Below, piece after piece: positions 1 to 8,119 of a DNA stretch of 64,000 nt (position 1 is the first letter of the stretch; each line of letters starts with the position of its first letter). Under the pieces are notes generated by a model. The model did no database searches and was not told where the DNA came from. It was given only the letters and a program-made list of their open reading frames with translations. The translations under genes and the position numbers were made by a program. The DNA comes from Mucilaginibacter dorajii (GTDB lineage: Bacteria > Bacteroidota > Bacteroidia > Sphingobacteriales > Sphingobacteriaceae): assembly GCF_024808255.1 (NCBI RefSeq), contig NZ_JANTYS010000022.1, positions 39,425 to 103,424 of the forward strand, read 5' to 3'.

Positions 1-465
1 ATTAGGGGTTTTACCAAAAAGTTCGTAAACAGCGGTTATCGGGTTAGTAACAAATGACGATACCGGTGGCTTGCCGGCATAAAAAGTGCCTTGCTTACGA
101 TAGTCGCCCATGATTTCATTAATTTCCTGTTTTTTTGTCTGGCCGGTAATTTTAACCTCTTTTAATACAATTTGAGGCTGCATGTAAACAGGCATATCGC
201 TGTTATTGAGTACTTCTATTTTTTGCGGAGTAAAGTTTTCTTTCGAAAAAAGGAGGGTATCACCAACAGAAACTTTTATCGAAAACCAACCCAGATCGTC
301 ACTCATTGCCAATATCTTGGTTTTAAGGTTTTTGATCATTACCTGACCTTCACGTTCGGGCGTGTTCTTTTTGGATGTAACCCCTTTAAGGGTAAATTCC
401 TGTGCTGATGCATTTAAAACAAAGCAAAAGCAAACGAGTAACTGCAGGGAAAAACGAATGCGCAT
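1..465 (-). CDS. Secreted protein of unknown function, 3' end outside window
   Basis: The reading frame is open from an ATG at 465 to the window edge, giving 155 residues of an incomplete protein. Residues 1-22 form a signal peptide ending in ASAQ. The following 70 residues (EFTLKGVTS...) look like the beta-sandwich 'carboxypeptidase regulatory-like' domain that Bacteroidetes put on many exported proteins. The rest (KEVKITGQTKK, then GDYRKQGTFYAGKPP) resembles conserved Bacteroidetes proteins of unknown role. A near-consensus -7 element (TATCTTTA) lies about 20 bases upstream. The function is not known. The reading frame and export are clear; the domain call is an inference. Confidence 0.75.
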   Translation of the reverse strand, partial: MRIRFSLQLLVCFCFVLNASAQEFTLKGVTSKKNTPEREGQVMIKNLKTKILAMSDDLGWFSIKVSVGDTLLFSKENFTPQKIEVLNNSDMPVYMQPQIVLKEVKITGQTKKQEINEIMGDYRKQGTFYAGKPPVSSFVTNPITAVYELFGKTPN

Positions 466-541
466 TAATAAAGTATAAACGTAAAGATAGCCAGAGTATT
501 TTAAACTAAATGTGAAAAAGTGTTAAAGGGGGGAAGTCGAG

Positions 542-664
542 AAGACCGGAAGTCAGTAAAGTCGGGAAGTAAAGGAGCCTAATGGCCAATCCAATTGAAC
601 AAATTCTTAACATCAGATTCCTTATGAACTTTTCCGACTTTCGGCGTTTCTAACTTCCGGTCTT
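542..664. repeat. Palindromic intergenic repeat upstream of yicC
   Basis: AAGACCGGAAGT at 542-553 is matched by its reverse complement ACTTCCGGTCTT at 653-664. Around both arms are degenerate repeats of GACTTTCGG/CCGGAAGTC, continuing to about 720. The segment holds no plausible gene. It is one of several unrelated hairpin-forming repeats in this window's intergenic spaces. Confidence 0.6.
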
Positions 665-728
665 TCGGACTTTCCCGACTTCCGGACCTCCCAACTTTTC
701 AGACTTTCCGACTTTGCTAACAAAACCC

Positions 729-736
729 TATCTTTG
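729..736 (+). promoter_or_regulatory. Bacteroidetes -7 element, possible leaderless promoter of yicC
   Basis: TATCTTTG matches the Bacteroidetes -7 consensus TAnnTTTG and ends only three bases before the ATG at 740. Transcription would therefore begin at or next to the start codon. I see no good -33 TTG at the expected distance. Confidence 0.5.
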
Positions 737-739
737 CAC

Positions 740-1615
740 ATGATAAAATCCATGACAGGGTATGGAATTGCCAGTTTTGACTCGGGTAATACAAAATATA
801 CCGTTGAGATCAAATCCCTGAACAGCAAGTTTCTTGAACTTTCACTTCGCTTACCCAAAATATTTTCTGAAAAAGAATTTCAGTTGCGCAACGAGTGTAG
901 CAAACTGATTGAGCGGGGTAAGGTAAACCTATCTATTAATGTAGAACAGGCTACATCTGCGGTAAAAGCCGCCGGTATTGATAAAGTATTGCTTAAACAT
1001 TATTACCAGCAGTTAAAAGATGTAAGCCAGGAATTGAATGATCCTACATCAAACCTGTTACAGCTTGCGCTGGGTTTGCCCGAAGTTGTGAAATACGATG
1101 AGGAAACTGTATCTGAAGACGAATGGAAACAGGTTGAAAAAACCTTCCAGGCTGCTTTAGCCGCTTTTCAACAGTTTAGGGCTGATGAAGGCAATGTACT
1201 GGAAAATGATGTAAAATACCGCATCGATATCATCCTTAAAAACCTGGAACTGGTTGAAGTGGAAGACCCTAAACGGATTTCACTGATCCGCGAAAGATTA
1301 AACACCTTTTTAGCCGAAGCCACTAATCGCGAAGCTATCGATCAAAACCGTTTTGAACAGGAATTGATCTATTACATTGATAAGCTGGATATTACAGAAG
1401 AAAAGATCAGGCTTAAAACACATTGCGAATACTTTTTAGAAACCCTTAAGAATGCAGATGCCAATGGCAAAAAGCTTGGGTTTATATCACAGGAGATCGG
1501 TCGCGAAATAAACACCCTTGGCTCAAAAGCAAACGATGCCAACATCCAAAAACTGGTTGTAGGCATGAAAGAGGAGTTGGAAAAAATTAAAGAACAGCTT
1601 TTAAACGTATTATAG
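740..1615 (+). CDS. yicC: YicC/YloC family endoribonuclease-like protein
   Basis: The protein is 291 residues and starts MIKSMTGYG, the hallmark N-terminus of the YicC family. The C-terminus has the family's KANDANIQKLVVGMKEELEKIKEQ block. YicC proteins are reported RNases or RNase adaptors involved in small-RNA turnover. The ATG at 740 is chosen over a TTG two codons upstream because the family begins exactly there and the TTG lies inside the -7 promoter element. It is followed by gmk, an arrangement seen widely for yicC-gmk, with nadD next. Family assignment is firm; the RNA substrate is not known. Confidence 0.93.
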   Translation: MIKSMTGYGIASFDSGNTKYTVEIKSLNSKFLELSLRLPKIFSEKEFQLRNECSKLIERGKVNLSINVEQATSAVKAAGIDKVLLKHYYQQLKDVSQELNDPTSNLLQLALGLPEVVKYDEETVSEDEWKQVEKTFQAALAAFQQFRADEGNVLENDVKYRIDIILKNLELVEVEDPKRISLIRERLNTFLAEATNREAIDQNRFEQELIYYIDKLDITEEKIRLKTHCEYFLETLKNADANGKKLGFISQEIGREINTLGSKANDANIQKLVVGMKEELEKIKEQLLNVL

Positions 1616-1637
1616 TATACAGTCATTGAGTCATCTG

Positions 1638-1704
1638 GTCATTAAGTCATTGAAAAATGCCCCTTAATAGCCTAATGGCGGCAATGACCCAATGACTTAA
1701 TGAC
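1638..1704. repeat. 15-bp inverted repeat between yicC and gmk
   Basis: GTCATTAAGTCATTG (1638-1652) is perfectly repeated in inverse orientation as CAATGACTTAATGAC (1690-1704), ending two bases before the gmk ATG. The transcript would fold into a hairpin just upstream of gmk, which may limit ribosome access. No Shine-Dalgarno sequence is seen before gmk. Confidence 0.65.
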
Positions 1705-1706
1705 TA

Positions 1707-2288
1707 ATGACCAAAGAAGGTAAACTCATCATATTTTCGGCACCCTCTGGAGCGGGTAAAACTACTATTGTACACCACTTGCTGAGTATTATTCCCGAGC
1801 TGGAGTTTTCCATTTCGGCCACAACCAGGCAGGCCCGTGGCGATGAGCAGGACGGCAAGGACTATTACTTTATTAGCCTGGCCGAGTTTACACACCGCAT
1901 TGCCAAAAAGCAATTTGTTGAATTTGAAGAGGTTTATACCGGTACTTTTTATGGCACACTACGCGCTGAGATAGAGCGTATTTGGGCAAAAGGCAAAACC
2001 GTTATTTTTGATATCGACGTAGAAGGAGGCCTTCACCTTAAACGTAAATACGATGGCCAGGCACTTGCCATATTTGTACAGCCCCCATCATTGGAGGTTT
2101 TAGTTGAACGCTTGACCGGCCGCGGCACCGATAGCGAAGAAAAACTGAAAGAACGCTTCGCCAAAGCCGAAAAAGAGCTAAAATACGCCCCGCAATTTGA
2201 TATTATCCTCAAAAATTACGATCTTGAAACGGCTTGTAAAGAAGCGAAGGAGTTGGTGAATAATTTTATTAGCCCCCCGGCCCCCTAA
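1707..2288 (+). CDS. gmk: Guanylate kinase
   Basis: This 193-residue enzyme phosphorylates GMP to GDP with ATP in the cytoplasm. The P-loop SAPSGAGKTT is at residues 11-20. The GMP-binding region includes ATTRQARGDEQDGKDYYF and EFEEVYTGTFYGT, and the conserved FDIDVEGG is present. Length is normal for the family. The final codons (SPPAP) lie within an intergenic C/G-run repeat, so the C-terminal tail seems to have been supplied by repeat DNA. It sits between yicC and nadD on the same strand. Confidence 0.97.
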   Translation: MTKEGKLIIFSAPSGAGKTTIVHHLLSIIPELEFSISATTRQARGDEQDGKDYYFISLAEFTHRIAKKQFVEFEEVYTGTFYGTLRAEIERIWAKGKTVIFDIDVEGGLHLKRKYDGQALAIFVQPPSLEVLVERLTGRGTDSEEKLKERFAKAEKELKYAPQFDIILKNYDLETACKEAKELVNNFISPPAP

Positions 2289-2370
2289 AGGGGGAGTGTC
2301 AAATTTTGTTTGGCAAGGCTTACACATTAATAAATAACATTTACTTTATTCCCCCTTCAGGGGGTTAGGG
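2271..2370. repeat. C/G-run palindromic repeat overlapping the gmk 3' end
   Basis: There are two short palindromes, CCCCCTAAAGGGGG (2281-2294) and CCCCCTTCAGGGGG (2351-2364). The outer sequences CCCCCTAA and TTAGGGGG can also pair with each other. The element runs from the last codons of gmk to just before nadD. This 'cccctaaagggg' unit is a common dispersed repeat type in Bacteroidetes genomes. Confidence 0.6.
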
Positions 2371-2376
2371 GGCAAA

Positions 2377-2949
2377 ATGAAGATAGGCTTACTGTTCGGT
2401 TCATTTAATCCAATACATATAGGGCACCTTATCATTGCCAACTACATGGCTAACCATACTACTTTGGATAAGGTTTGGTTGGTGGTATCGCCGCAAAATC
2501 CGTTAAAAAAATATGGCGATCTGATTAATACCTATGATCGGCTGGAAATGGCACGCCTGGCCACTGAGCACGCCACTAATATTGCCGTAAGCGATGTAGA
2601 ACTTAAGCTACCACAACCATCATACACTATTGATACTTTAGCCCATTTAAAAGAAAAACATCCGGAACATGAGTTTGCCCTCATTATGGGGTCTGACAAC
2701 CTGGGCACCTTGCATAAATGGAAAAACTATAAACTTATCCTGCGCGACTACCGTATTTACGTTTATCCCCGCCCGGGCTATGAAAACGCCGAACTGGCCG
2801 ATCATCCATCGGTAACCATCACCATGACCCCGCAGATGGAACTCTCTGCAACCTTTATCCGTAAATCCATCGCCGAAAAAAAGAACGTGCAATACTTTGT
2901 ACCAGACCCGGTTTTGAAATTCATCGAGAGCAAGAGTTTGTATAAGTAA
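2377..2949 (+). CDS. nadD: Nicotinate-nucleotide adenylyltransferase
   Basis: The protein is 190 residues. It transfers AMP from ATP to nicotinate mononucleotide, making deamido-NAD for NAD synthesis. The nucleotidyltransferase signature GSFNPIHIGH is at residues 8-17, and the second signature ATFIRKSI, an ISSTxxR-like motif, lies near residue 168. MGSDNLGTLHKWKNY is typical of NadD. Start is the ATG at 2377 (MKIGLLFGSF). It is co-directional with gmk and followed by a toxin-antitoxin pair. Confidence 0.96.
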   Translation: MKIGLLFGSFNPIHIGHLIIANYMANHTTLDKVWLVVSPQNPLKKYGDLINTYDRLEMARLATEHATNIAVSDVELKLPQPSYTIDTLAHLKEKHPEHEFALIMGSDNLGTLHKWKNYKLILRDYRIYVYPRPGYENAELADHPSVTITMTPQMELSATFIRKSIAEKKNVQYFVPDPVLKFIESKSLYK

Positions 2950-2980
2950 AATCGTATATTTATAAAAAGGAGATTGAAAG

Positions 2981-3160
2981 ATGCTTACCAAAGATAAAGT
3001 GAAGGAACTGATAGACCATATGCCTGATACATTTTCTGTTGATGATGTGGTAGAAGAAATTATACTTCTACAAAAAATTGAAATAGCCAAAAAACAAGTC
3101 CAGGATGGTGATTTCTTAACAGAAGATGAGTTAGACGCAGAGATTGAGAAGTGGAACTAA
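2981..3160 (+). CDS. Small antitoxin-like protein
   Basis: A 59-residue acidic protein (MLTKDKVKELIDHMPDTF...) whose last ten bases overlap the start of the toxin gene, the usual layout of type II toxin-antitoxin operons with the antitoxin first. AAAAAGGAG at 2965-2973 is a good ribosome-binding site. The helical, charged C-terminus (FLTEDELDAEIEKWN) would suit toxin binding. No standard DNA-binding domain is obvious. The antitoxin role is inferred from position and size. Confidence 0.75.
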   Translation: MLTKDKVKELIDHMPDTFSVDDVVEEIILLQKIEIAKKQVQDGDFLTEDELDAEIEKWN

Positions 3161-3465
3161 AAATAATTTTCTCCAGGTTAGCACTGCATGATCTAAAGGA
3201 GATATATAACTATATCAGTAAAGACTCTGTAAAATACGCACATAGGGAAGTCCAGTTAATTCGTTCAGCAGCCAGCAAACTTAAAAGCAATTCTCTTTTA
3301 GGCAGAAAATTTGAAAAACTTGATGATGAACTAACCCGCGAACTTATCTTTAAGAACTATCGGATTATTTATTCAATTGCAGTGAACGAACAAATAGTCG
3401 TTCTCTCCATCCATCATCATTCACGTTTAATTGCTAACAATCCTGCTTTTAAACCCGAGGATTAA
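3151..3465 (+). CDS. ParE/RelE-superfamily toxin
   Basis: A 104-residue protein that begins at a GTG inside the antitoxin's last codons. It has the RelE/ParE layout: an N-terminal strand (ELKIIFSRLALHDLKEIYNYI), helices, the core GRKFEKLDDELTRELIFKNYRIIYSI, and the terminal strand VVLSIHHHSR. The R-x-IIYSI...VLSIHHHSR pattern is the ParE type, whose members usually poison DNA gyrase, but RelE-like mRNA cleavage cannot be excluded from sequence. It forms a two-gene module with the preceding antitoxin. Confidence 0.88.
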   Translation: MELKIIFSRLALHDLKEIYNYISKDSVKYAHREVQLIRSAASKLKSNSLLGRKFEKLDDELTRELIFKNYRIIYSIAVNEQIVVLSIHHHSRLIANNPAFKPED

Positions 3466-3509
3466 ATTTTGTCTTAATTGCTGATTTTAATTTCTTGACT
3501 CTACTTCCC

Positions 3510-3517
3510 TATCTTTG
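3510..3517 (+). promoter_or_regulatory. Bacteroidetes -7 element upstream of miaE
   Basis: TATCTTTG (TAnnTTTG) ends five bases before the GTG start at 3523, so the transcript would start at or within a base or two of the start codon. It is the same box and geometry as in front of yicC. Confidence 0.5.
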
Positions 3518-3522
3518 TTCCT

Positions 3523-4122
3523 GTGAGCGAGAAAACCATACTTAAATTACAATTGCCTACAGACCCTCTTTGGGTTAAAAATGTGGTGGAAAGCAATATT
3601 GAAGAACTGCTTACCGACCATGCTTATTGTGAGCAGAAAGCGGCAACCAATGGCATTACCCTTATTGTACAAAACCCCAATCTGTCAGATCTGGTGCAGG
3701 AAATGATTGCCCTGGTGCAGGAAGAAATGGACCATTTTAAGCGTGTGCATGAAATTATTGTGGCCCGCGGTTTTGTGTTGGGTAAAGAGCGCAAGGATAA
3801 TTACGTGAATGAATTACGCAAATTCATCATTGTTGGCGGCGGTCGCGAAGCGCAGTTGATTGACAGGTTATTGTTTTCGGCGATGATAGAGGCCCGCAGC
3901 TGCGAGCGTTTTAAAGTACTTTCCGAAAATATCAACGATACCCATTTATCCGAATTTTATCACGAGCTGATGATCAGCGAAGCTACCCATTATTCGATGT
4001 TTATTCGCCTTGCTAAGAAATACGCGGTTGAAATTGACGTAGATAAACGCTGGAAAGAATTTTTAGAATACGAAGCCGGCGTGATTCAAAATTACGGCAA
4101 AAGCGAAACCATACACGGGTAA
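3523..4122 (+). CDS. miaE: tRNA-(ms2io6A37)-hydroxylase-type diiron enzyme
   Basis: The protein is 199 residues and ferritin-like. MiaE hydroxylates the isopentenyl group on the hypermodified adenosine next to the anticodon of certain tRNAs, using a non-haem diiron centre. Likely iron ligands are in the helices EEMDHFKRVHE (around residues 66-76), EARSCERF (125-132) and SEATHYSMF (150-158), matching the E...ExxH pattern. The start is a GTG and no closer ATG exists. It stands alone between the toxin gene and a LytTR regulator. Family confidence is high; the exact modified nucleoside depends on which tRNA modification the host makes. Confidence 0.9.
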   Translation: MSEKTILKLQLPTDPLWVKNVVESNIEELLTDHAYCEQKAATNGITLIVQNPNLSDLVQEMIALVQEEMDHFKRVHEIIVARGFVLGKERKDNYVNELRKFIIVGGGREAQLIDRLLFSAMIEARSCERFKVLSENINDTHLSEFYHELMISEATHYSMFIRLAKKYAVEIDVDKRWKEFLEYEAGVIQNYGKSETIHG

Positions 4123-4147
4123 TGCATCTTTATTATATATTAGACCT

Positions 4148-4849
4148 ATGGTATTAAAATGTATTGCTATTGATGATGAACCCCTGGCGCTAAAGCTGAT
4201 TGCGGGTTACGTAGCCCGTTTCCCGTTGCTGCAATTGGTGCAAACATTTGAGGATGCCATTACCGGTGCCGAATTCCTGAAGGCCAACCCTGTTGACTTG
4301 CTGTTTGTTGACATCAACATGCCCGACATTACAGGCATCGACCTGGTGCGCTCATTGGATGTAAAACCCATGGTAATATTTACCACCGCCTACAAAAACT
4401 TTGCTTACGAAGGCTTTGAGTTAGAAGCCATTGACTATATCCTGAAGCCAATCGATTTTAAACGTTTTGAAAAAGCGGTTGAAAAGGCTATTGAATATCA
4501 CCGGTACAAAACCAAACCTACCGATGAACAGACTGATGAAAGCCTGTATGTGTACTCGGAATACCGCATGGTAAAAATCGATCTTAATTCAATAGAGTAT
4601 ATTGAAAGCATGGAAGACTATATCAAGATCCATGTAGCCAATGCCAAAACCATACTTACCCTGATGCCATTGAAAAAGGTATTGGAAAAGTTGCCGGCCG
4701 ATAAATTCCAGCGCATTCACCGCAGCTACATAGTACCCATCAGTAAAATCCGTTCTATCCAAAACCGTAAGGTTAAACTAACCGATACCGAGCTACCCGT
4801 TAGCGAAAGCTATCTCGACTTTGTGCGCAACTGGATGAAGTCAAGATAA
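4148..4849 (+). CDS. LytTR-family response regulator
   Basis: A 233-residue regulator. The receiver domain covers residues 1-120, with acidic pocket D9/D10, phosphoacceptor Asp55 (FVDINMP) and switch Lys (YILKPID). The LytTR DNA-binding domain covers about 135-230 (YIESMEDYIKIH, FQRIHRSYIVPISKI). Such proteins usually pair with a LytS/YehU-type membrane histidine kinase, but none is adjacent, so this looks like an orphan or distantly paired regulator. The start ATG is 26 bases after miaE. Confidence 0.95.
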   Translation: MVLKCIAIDDEPLALKLIAGYVARFPLLQLVQTFEDAITGAEFLKANPVDLLFVDINMPDITGIDLVRSLDVKPMVIFTTAYKNFAYEGFELEAIDYILKPIDFKRFEKAVEKAIEYHRYKTKPTDEQTDESLYVYSEYRMVKIDLNSIEYIESMEDYIKIHVANAKTILTLMPLKKVLEKLPADKFQRIHRSYIVPISKIRSIQNRKVKLTDTELPVSESYLDFVRNWMKSR

Positions 4850-5011
4850 GCTACGTTATCACTACCCAAACATTATTCATCCATACATAATGCCCGTTCA
4901 CCGATACATGATTGGTTAAACAGCCCGGCAAACGCATCTTTACATCGTTATCCAGCGGCGTTGCAGGGCAAAGTTGGGTAACGATACCCTTTTTTCATAA
5001 TAGTTTCGATA

Positions 5012-5049
5012 AAAGCGTCTGTGTTACAAATACACAGGCGCTTTTTTTT
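5012..5049. terminator. Bidirectional terminator between convergent genes
   Basis: AAAGCGTCTGTGT (5012-5024) pairs with ACACAGGCGCTTT (5032-5044) with one G-U pair and a 7-base loop, followed by a run of T. It lies between the LytTR gene (+) and the membrane protein gene (-). The 4850-5011 stretch holds nothing else recognisable. Confidence 0.8.
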
Positions 5050-5050
5050 A

Positions 5051-6421
5051 TTATGCTTCCGTTTGATAGTTTTTCAACCGGGCCAAATCAATGGCAAACC
5101 AAGCCTCGTCGATATAGGAAAATAACAAAATTACAAGCGCGGGCATGGCAGGTAATATCAACCGTGGATATTCTGAATAGCCACCCAACACGGCTATGGT
5201 CAACTGCATTACAACAATCATCCACAAAACCATCCTAAACCAAGGCATTCGTTTCGTTTTGATACAGGTGTAAATGATAGATACGAAACTAAGCACAATA
5301 AAAATATATAGCAGATTAAACGTAGCACAAAACATAATATGCTCCACATTTTCAATTCGGTATGCCAGGAAGCTATTTTTATGAGCGGCGTAATTGGTAA
5401 ATAGATTGACAGCCGATAGGTCCGTTAATTTACCGCAAATATACCAGGCGTAAGTAGCGAGCCGGTTTTTTATACACGCTATAATGAACCGGTGAACCCT
5501 ATCCGGCTCAAAACGTTTAGCGATATTGATGCCCAGTGCCGGTTTACCGTTGTTTTGCTTTTGTAACTCGATATTATATTTTAACGCGCCAGATAATTCG
5601 GGATCATTGCCGCTTTGGTAAATGCCTGCATTAATTACCTCGGTCATCCCGTTATCGTTACTCACGGTAGAAATTCCATTAAAGTTGGCATTCATTTTAT
5701 TTAAATGCGAATAGCCGAAAATTAAAAAGAGCACCAATACGGATGCCGCCAACCCCGAAAGGCATATTTTCCAGTCTCTTTTGAAAATCAGCAATCTCAT
5801 CAACCAAAACACAATAACAAAAGGAAGCAGGTAGATAAAAGCTGGCCTAAGCATTATGGCTATAAAAACATATAAGGTTATCAACCATGCTTTCCAACTT
5901 GCAGGCTTTTGCAGATATCGCGTCAGCATAAAAACAAACAGCAGGCAGCAATTAACAGAAAGCGATTCGGTGAGGATTAATTTATCAAAGTTGATAACTG
6001 GCAGCATAACGCCATATAACAGCGATGCGACAAGCACTACACCAGGTGATTTAAAAATCGGTGTAACTGTTTTATAAAACAGCACTATCCCCAAAAAGGA
6101 GATGATAATCTGAGCAACAACCACATGATCAATTAAACTCTGCTCCCCTAATAAACCTATCAGCTTAATAAAATAAGGATAAACAGGTGTACGCCGACCT
6201 TCGGTTTGGCCGTGCAGGATATTGGCGCTGTAGCTTAAGTAGCCAGCGCTATCAGGAGCAATGGTGTTTAATAAAACTGAATAGTAGATAAACCTTGTAA
6301 CCCCGCTGATAGCTAAAATTAAAAACAACGGGCTGCGGATAACTTTTAACAGCCTATTACGCCATCCGTTTCCAGGGGCAGATGATGTTGGGTCTTGCTG
6401 AAGATTTAAGGGTTTATCCAC
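5051..6421 (-). CDS. Polytopic membrane protein, GT-C glycosyltransferase-like
   Basis: This 456-residue protein has about ten predicted membrane segments and a soluble stretch at about 265-320. The N-terminal loop contains APDSAGYL followed by GRRTPVYPYFIKLIG. That resembles the first periplasmic loop of dolichyl-phosphate-mannose/ArnT-type (GT39/GT83) transferases, where an acidic residue and an R-x-P-YP motif occur. It would then move sugars from a lipid carrier, but this is an inference. The start is a GTG and a hairpin sits immediately upstream. It follows the monooxygenase by 48 bases and is probably in the same operon. Confidence 0.65.
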   Translation of the reverse strand: MDKPLNLQQDPTSSAPGNGWRNRLLKVIRSPLFLILAISGVTRFIYYSVLLNTIAPDSAGYLSYSANILHGQTEGRRTPVYPYFIKLIGLLGEQSLIDHVVVAQIIISFLGIVLFYKTVTPIFKSPGVVLVASLLYGVMLPVINFDKLILTESLSVNCCLLFVFMLTRYLQKPASWKAWLITLYVFIAIMLRPAFIYLLPFVIVFWLMRLLIFKRDWKICLSGLAASVLVLFLIFGYSHLNKMNANFNGISTVSNDNGMTEVINAGIYQSGNDPELSGALKYNIELQKQNNGKPALGINIAKRFEPDRVHRFIIACIKNRLATYAWYICGKLTDLSAVNLFTNYAAHKNSFLAYRIENVEHIMFCATFNLLYIFIVLSFVSIIYTCIKTKRMPWFRMVLWMIVVMQLTIAVLGGYSEYPRLILPAMPALVILLFSYIDEAWFAIDLARLKNYQTEA

Positions 6422-6424
6422 GAT

Positions 6425-6446
6425 GAATTGTTGCTATTAACAATTC
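6425..6446 (-). promoter_or_regulatory. Hairpin directly upstream of a GTG start
   Basis: GAATTGTT (6425-6432) and AACAATTC (6439-6446) form an 8-bp inverted repeat with a 6-base loop, ending three bases before the GTG start at 6421 on the minus strand. In the operon mRNA this would occupy the ribosome-binding region, so it may lower or regulate translation of the membrane protein. Confidence 0.45.
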
Positions 6447-6469
6447 GTGGATGGAGGGGAAAAGGTTGC

Positions 6470-8116
6470 CTAAGCGCCTTGATAATAGTTTTTAAAGTCG
6501 CCGGTTTTATCTGGAGCCATGCCCCCTACTACCCCCACCACGTTCTGCAGATAGTTATCCATCATATCAATATCAACCACATCGTTCATAAAACCAATAT
6601 GCAGATCGGGCCGAACGATGATGGCCATTTTTCGATTCTTTTTGATGCCGAAAGCATCAAACACCTGTTGATTTTTGACCGATGGTGGCAGGTAAAAAAA
6701 GTTAAGGTTAGCAGGATACTTTTGGGTGATCCATTTGGCAAGGGTAAACAGGTCTATCTCCTGTAGTTTGCCAAGGGTTATCATGGTAAAGCCGGGTTTG
6801 CTGCACCATTCATGCAAATCGGTTTCCAGCTGTTTCTTTTCGTCGAATACCTTAAGATAGGGCAATCTATCGCCCGCCTTTATTTGTATCGATTGGCTCA
6901 GGTGCAGATTGAGCTGGCTATCGCGATAGCTGATACCCGTTTGTGATACCCGCTTAAAAAACGCATCCCTAATATTGGGTTTGCCCCAAACAGTTTTAAG
7001 TATCGACGGCAATACGAACTTCTTAAACAGACCGATAAGCCAATTGCGGGATAGGATCATTTTAAAGATCCTGTCAGTAGTATTGAGCAGGTCTTTGGCA
7101 ACAGGCATCCGTTCGGCGACGTAGCTATCCAAAATAGATGCTTTGATTTGTCCGTTTACCACACCCGCCAGTTTCCAGGCCAGGTTATAGGCATCCTGTA
7201 AACCGGTGTTCATCCCCTGCCCGCCAACCGGCGAGTGGATGTGTGCTGCATCGCCAATTAAAAAGCAGCGCTGCACTCTAAATTTATCGGCCATGCGGTG
7301 GTGTAACCTGTATTCGGTAAACCAATTGGCATGCGCTATTTCAATCTCCTGCCCGGTTACGGCATTCAAAAACGGCAAAACATCTTCAATCTGTAAATCG
7401 GTTTTGTTATCAAAACCATCGGGCAGGTTACCAACAATGCGGTAGCAGGCATCTTCGGGCATCGGGAAAAATCCGACAAAGCCTTTTTTACTTAAAAACA
7501 AGTCTACCTTATCACCAAACTTACCAGCAAGTTTAACATCGGCCAAATAAAATTTATGCTGATAGGTATCGCCCGAAAATGGAATCTGTAACTGCTTGCG
7601 TATAATGCTGTGGGCACCATCGGCACCAACCAGCCAATCACAAGTGAGTATTTGCTCAGTTTCTCCGGTTTGTAGCTGTACAGCTACCTGCCCGGCACTT
7701 TGAGTAAGGCTTAACAGCGATGTATTCCAGTAAACCGGGCAGCAATTGAGCGTTAAAAAATCAAGCAGCAAGCGCTCGTTTTTACTTTGCTGATACATCA
7801 GGATATAAGGAAAAGCGGTTTGCCCTTCTCCTACATTATCCAGCGATAATTCGGCAACTTGTTTTCCCTCCTGGTTAAAAGTTACACCGCCGCCCTTTTT
7901 ACCACCTTCAAGTATTTTATCAATAACACCCATTTGCCGGTAAATTTCCAGCGAACGGGACTGCACGGCCAATGCCTTTGATTGATTAGTTGGCCCTTGC
8001 TTGTTATCAATAATAATGGGCTGCACGCCATAACGCAACAGTTGGGCGGCCATCATCAATCCCGAAGGGCCGGCGCCTACGATCAACACACTGGTATGTT
8101 GCTGCGTAATTTGCAT
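6470..8116 (-). CDS. FAD-dependent aromatic-ring-hydroxylase-type monooxygenase
   Basis: The protein is 548 residues. It has the group A flavoprotein monooxygenase pattern: an FAD-binding GAGPSG (about residues 14-19), a GADGAHSIIRK motif (about 166-176) binding FAD and NADPH, and GDAAHIHSPVGGQGMN (about 289-304). The C-terminal domain (about 400-548) is the thioredoxin-like fold of phenol hydroxylase and pentachlorophenol monooxygenase relatives. The substrate is not predictable. It starts 3 bases after the methyltransferase stop, so the two genes are co-transcribed. Confidence 0.9.
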   Translation of the reverse strand: MQITQQHTSVLIVGAGPSGLMMAAQLLRYGVQPIIIDNKQGPTNQSKALAVQSRSLEIYRQMGVIDKILEGGKKGGGVTFNQEGKQVAELSLDNVGEGQTAFPYILMYQQSKNERLLLDFLTLNCCPVYWNTSLLSLTQSAGQVAVQLQTGETEQILTCDWLVGADGAHSIIRKQLQIPFSGDTYQHKFYLADVKLAGKFGDKVDLFLSKKGFVGFFPMPEDACYRIVGNLPDGFDNKTDLQIEDVLPFLNAVTGQEIEIAHANWFTEYRLHHRMADKFRVQRCFLIGDAAHIHSPVGGQGMNTGLQDAYNLAWKLAGVVNGQIKASILDSYVAERMPVAKDLLNTTDRIFKMILSRNWLIGLFKKFVLPSILKTVWGKPNIRDAFFKRVSQTGISYRDSQLNLHLSQSIQIKAGDRLPYLKVFDEKKQLETDLHEWCSKPGFTMITLGKLQEIDLFTLAKWITQKYPANLNFFYLPPSVKNQQVFDAFGIKKNRKMAIIVRPDLHIGFMNDVVDIDMMDNYLQNVVGVVGGMAPDKTGDFKNYYQGA

Positions 8117-8119
8117 TAC

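Noticed and set aside
4912..5238. 108-codon plus-strand open frame
   Set aside because: It spans a terminator and the antisense of the membrane protein gene.
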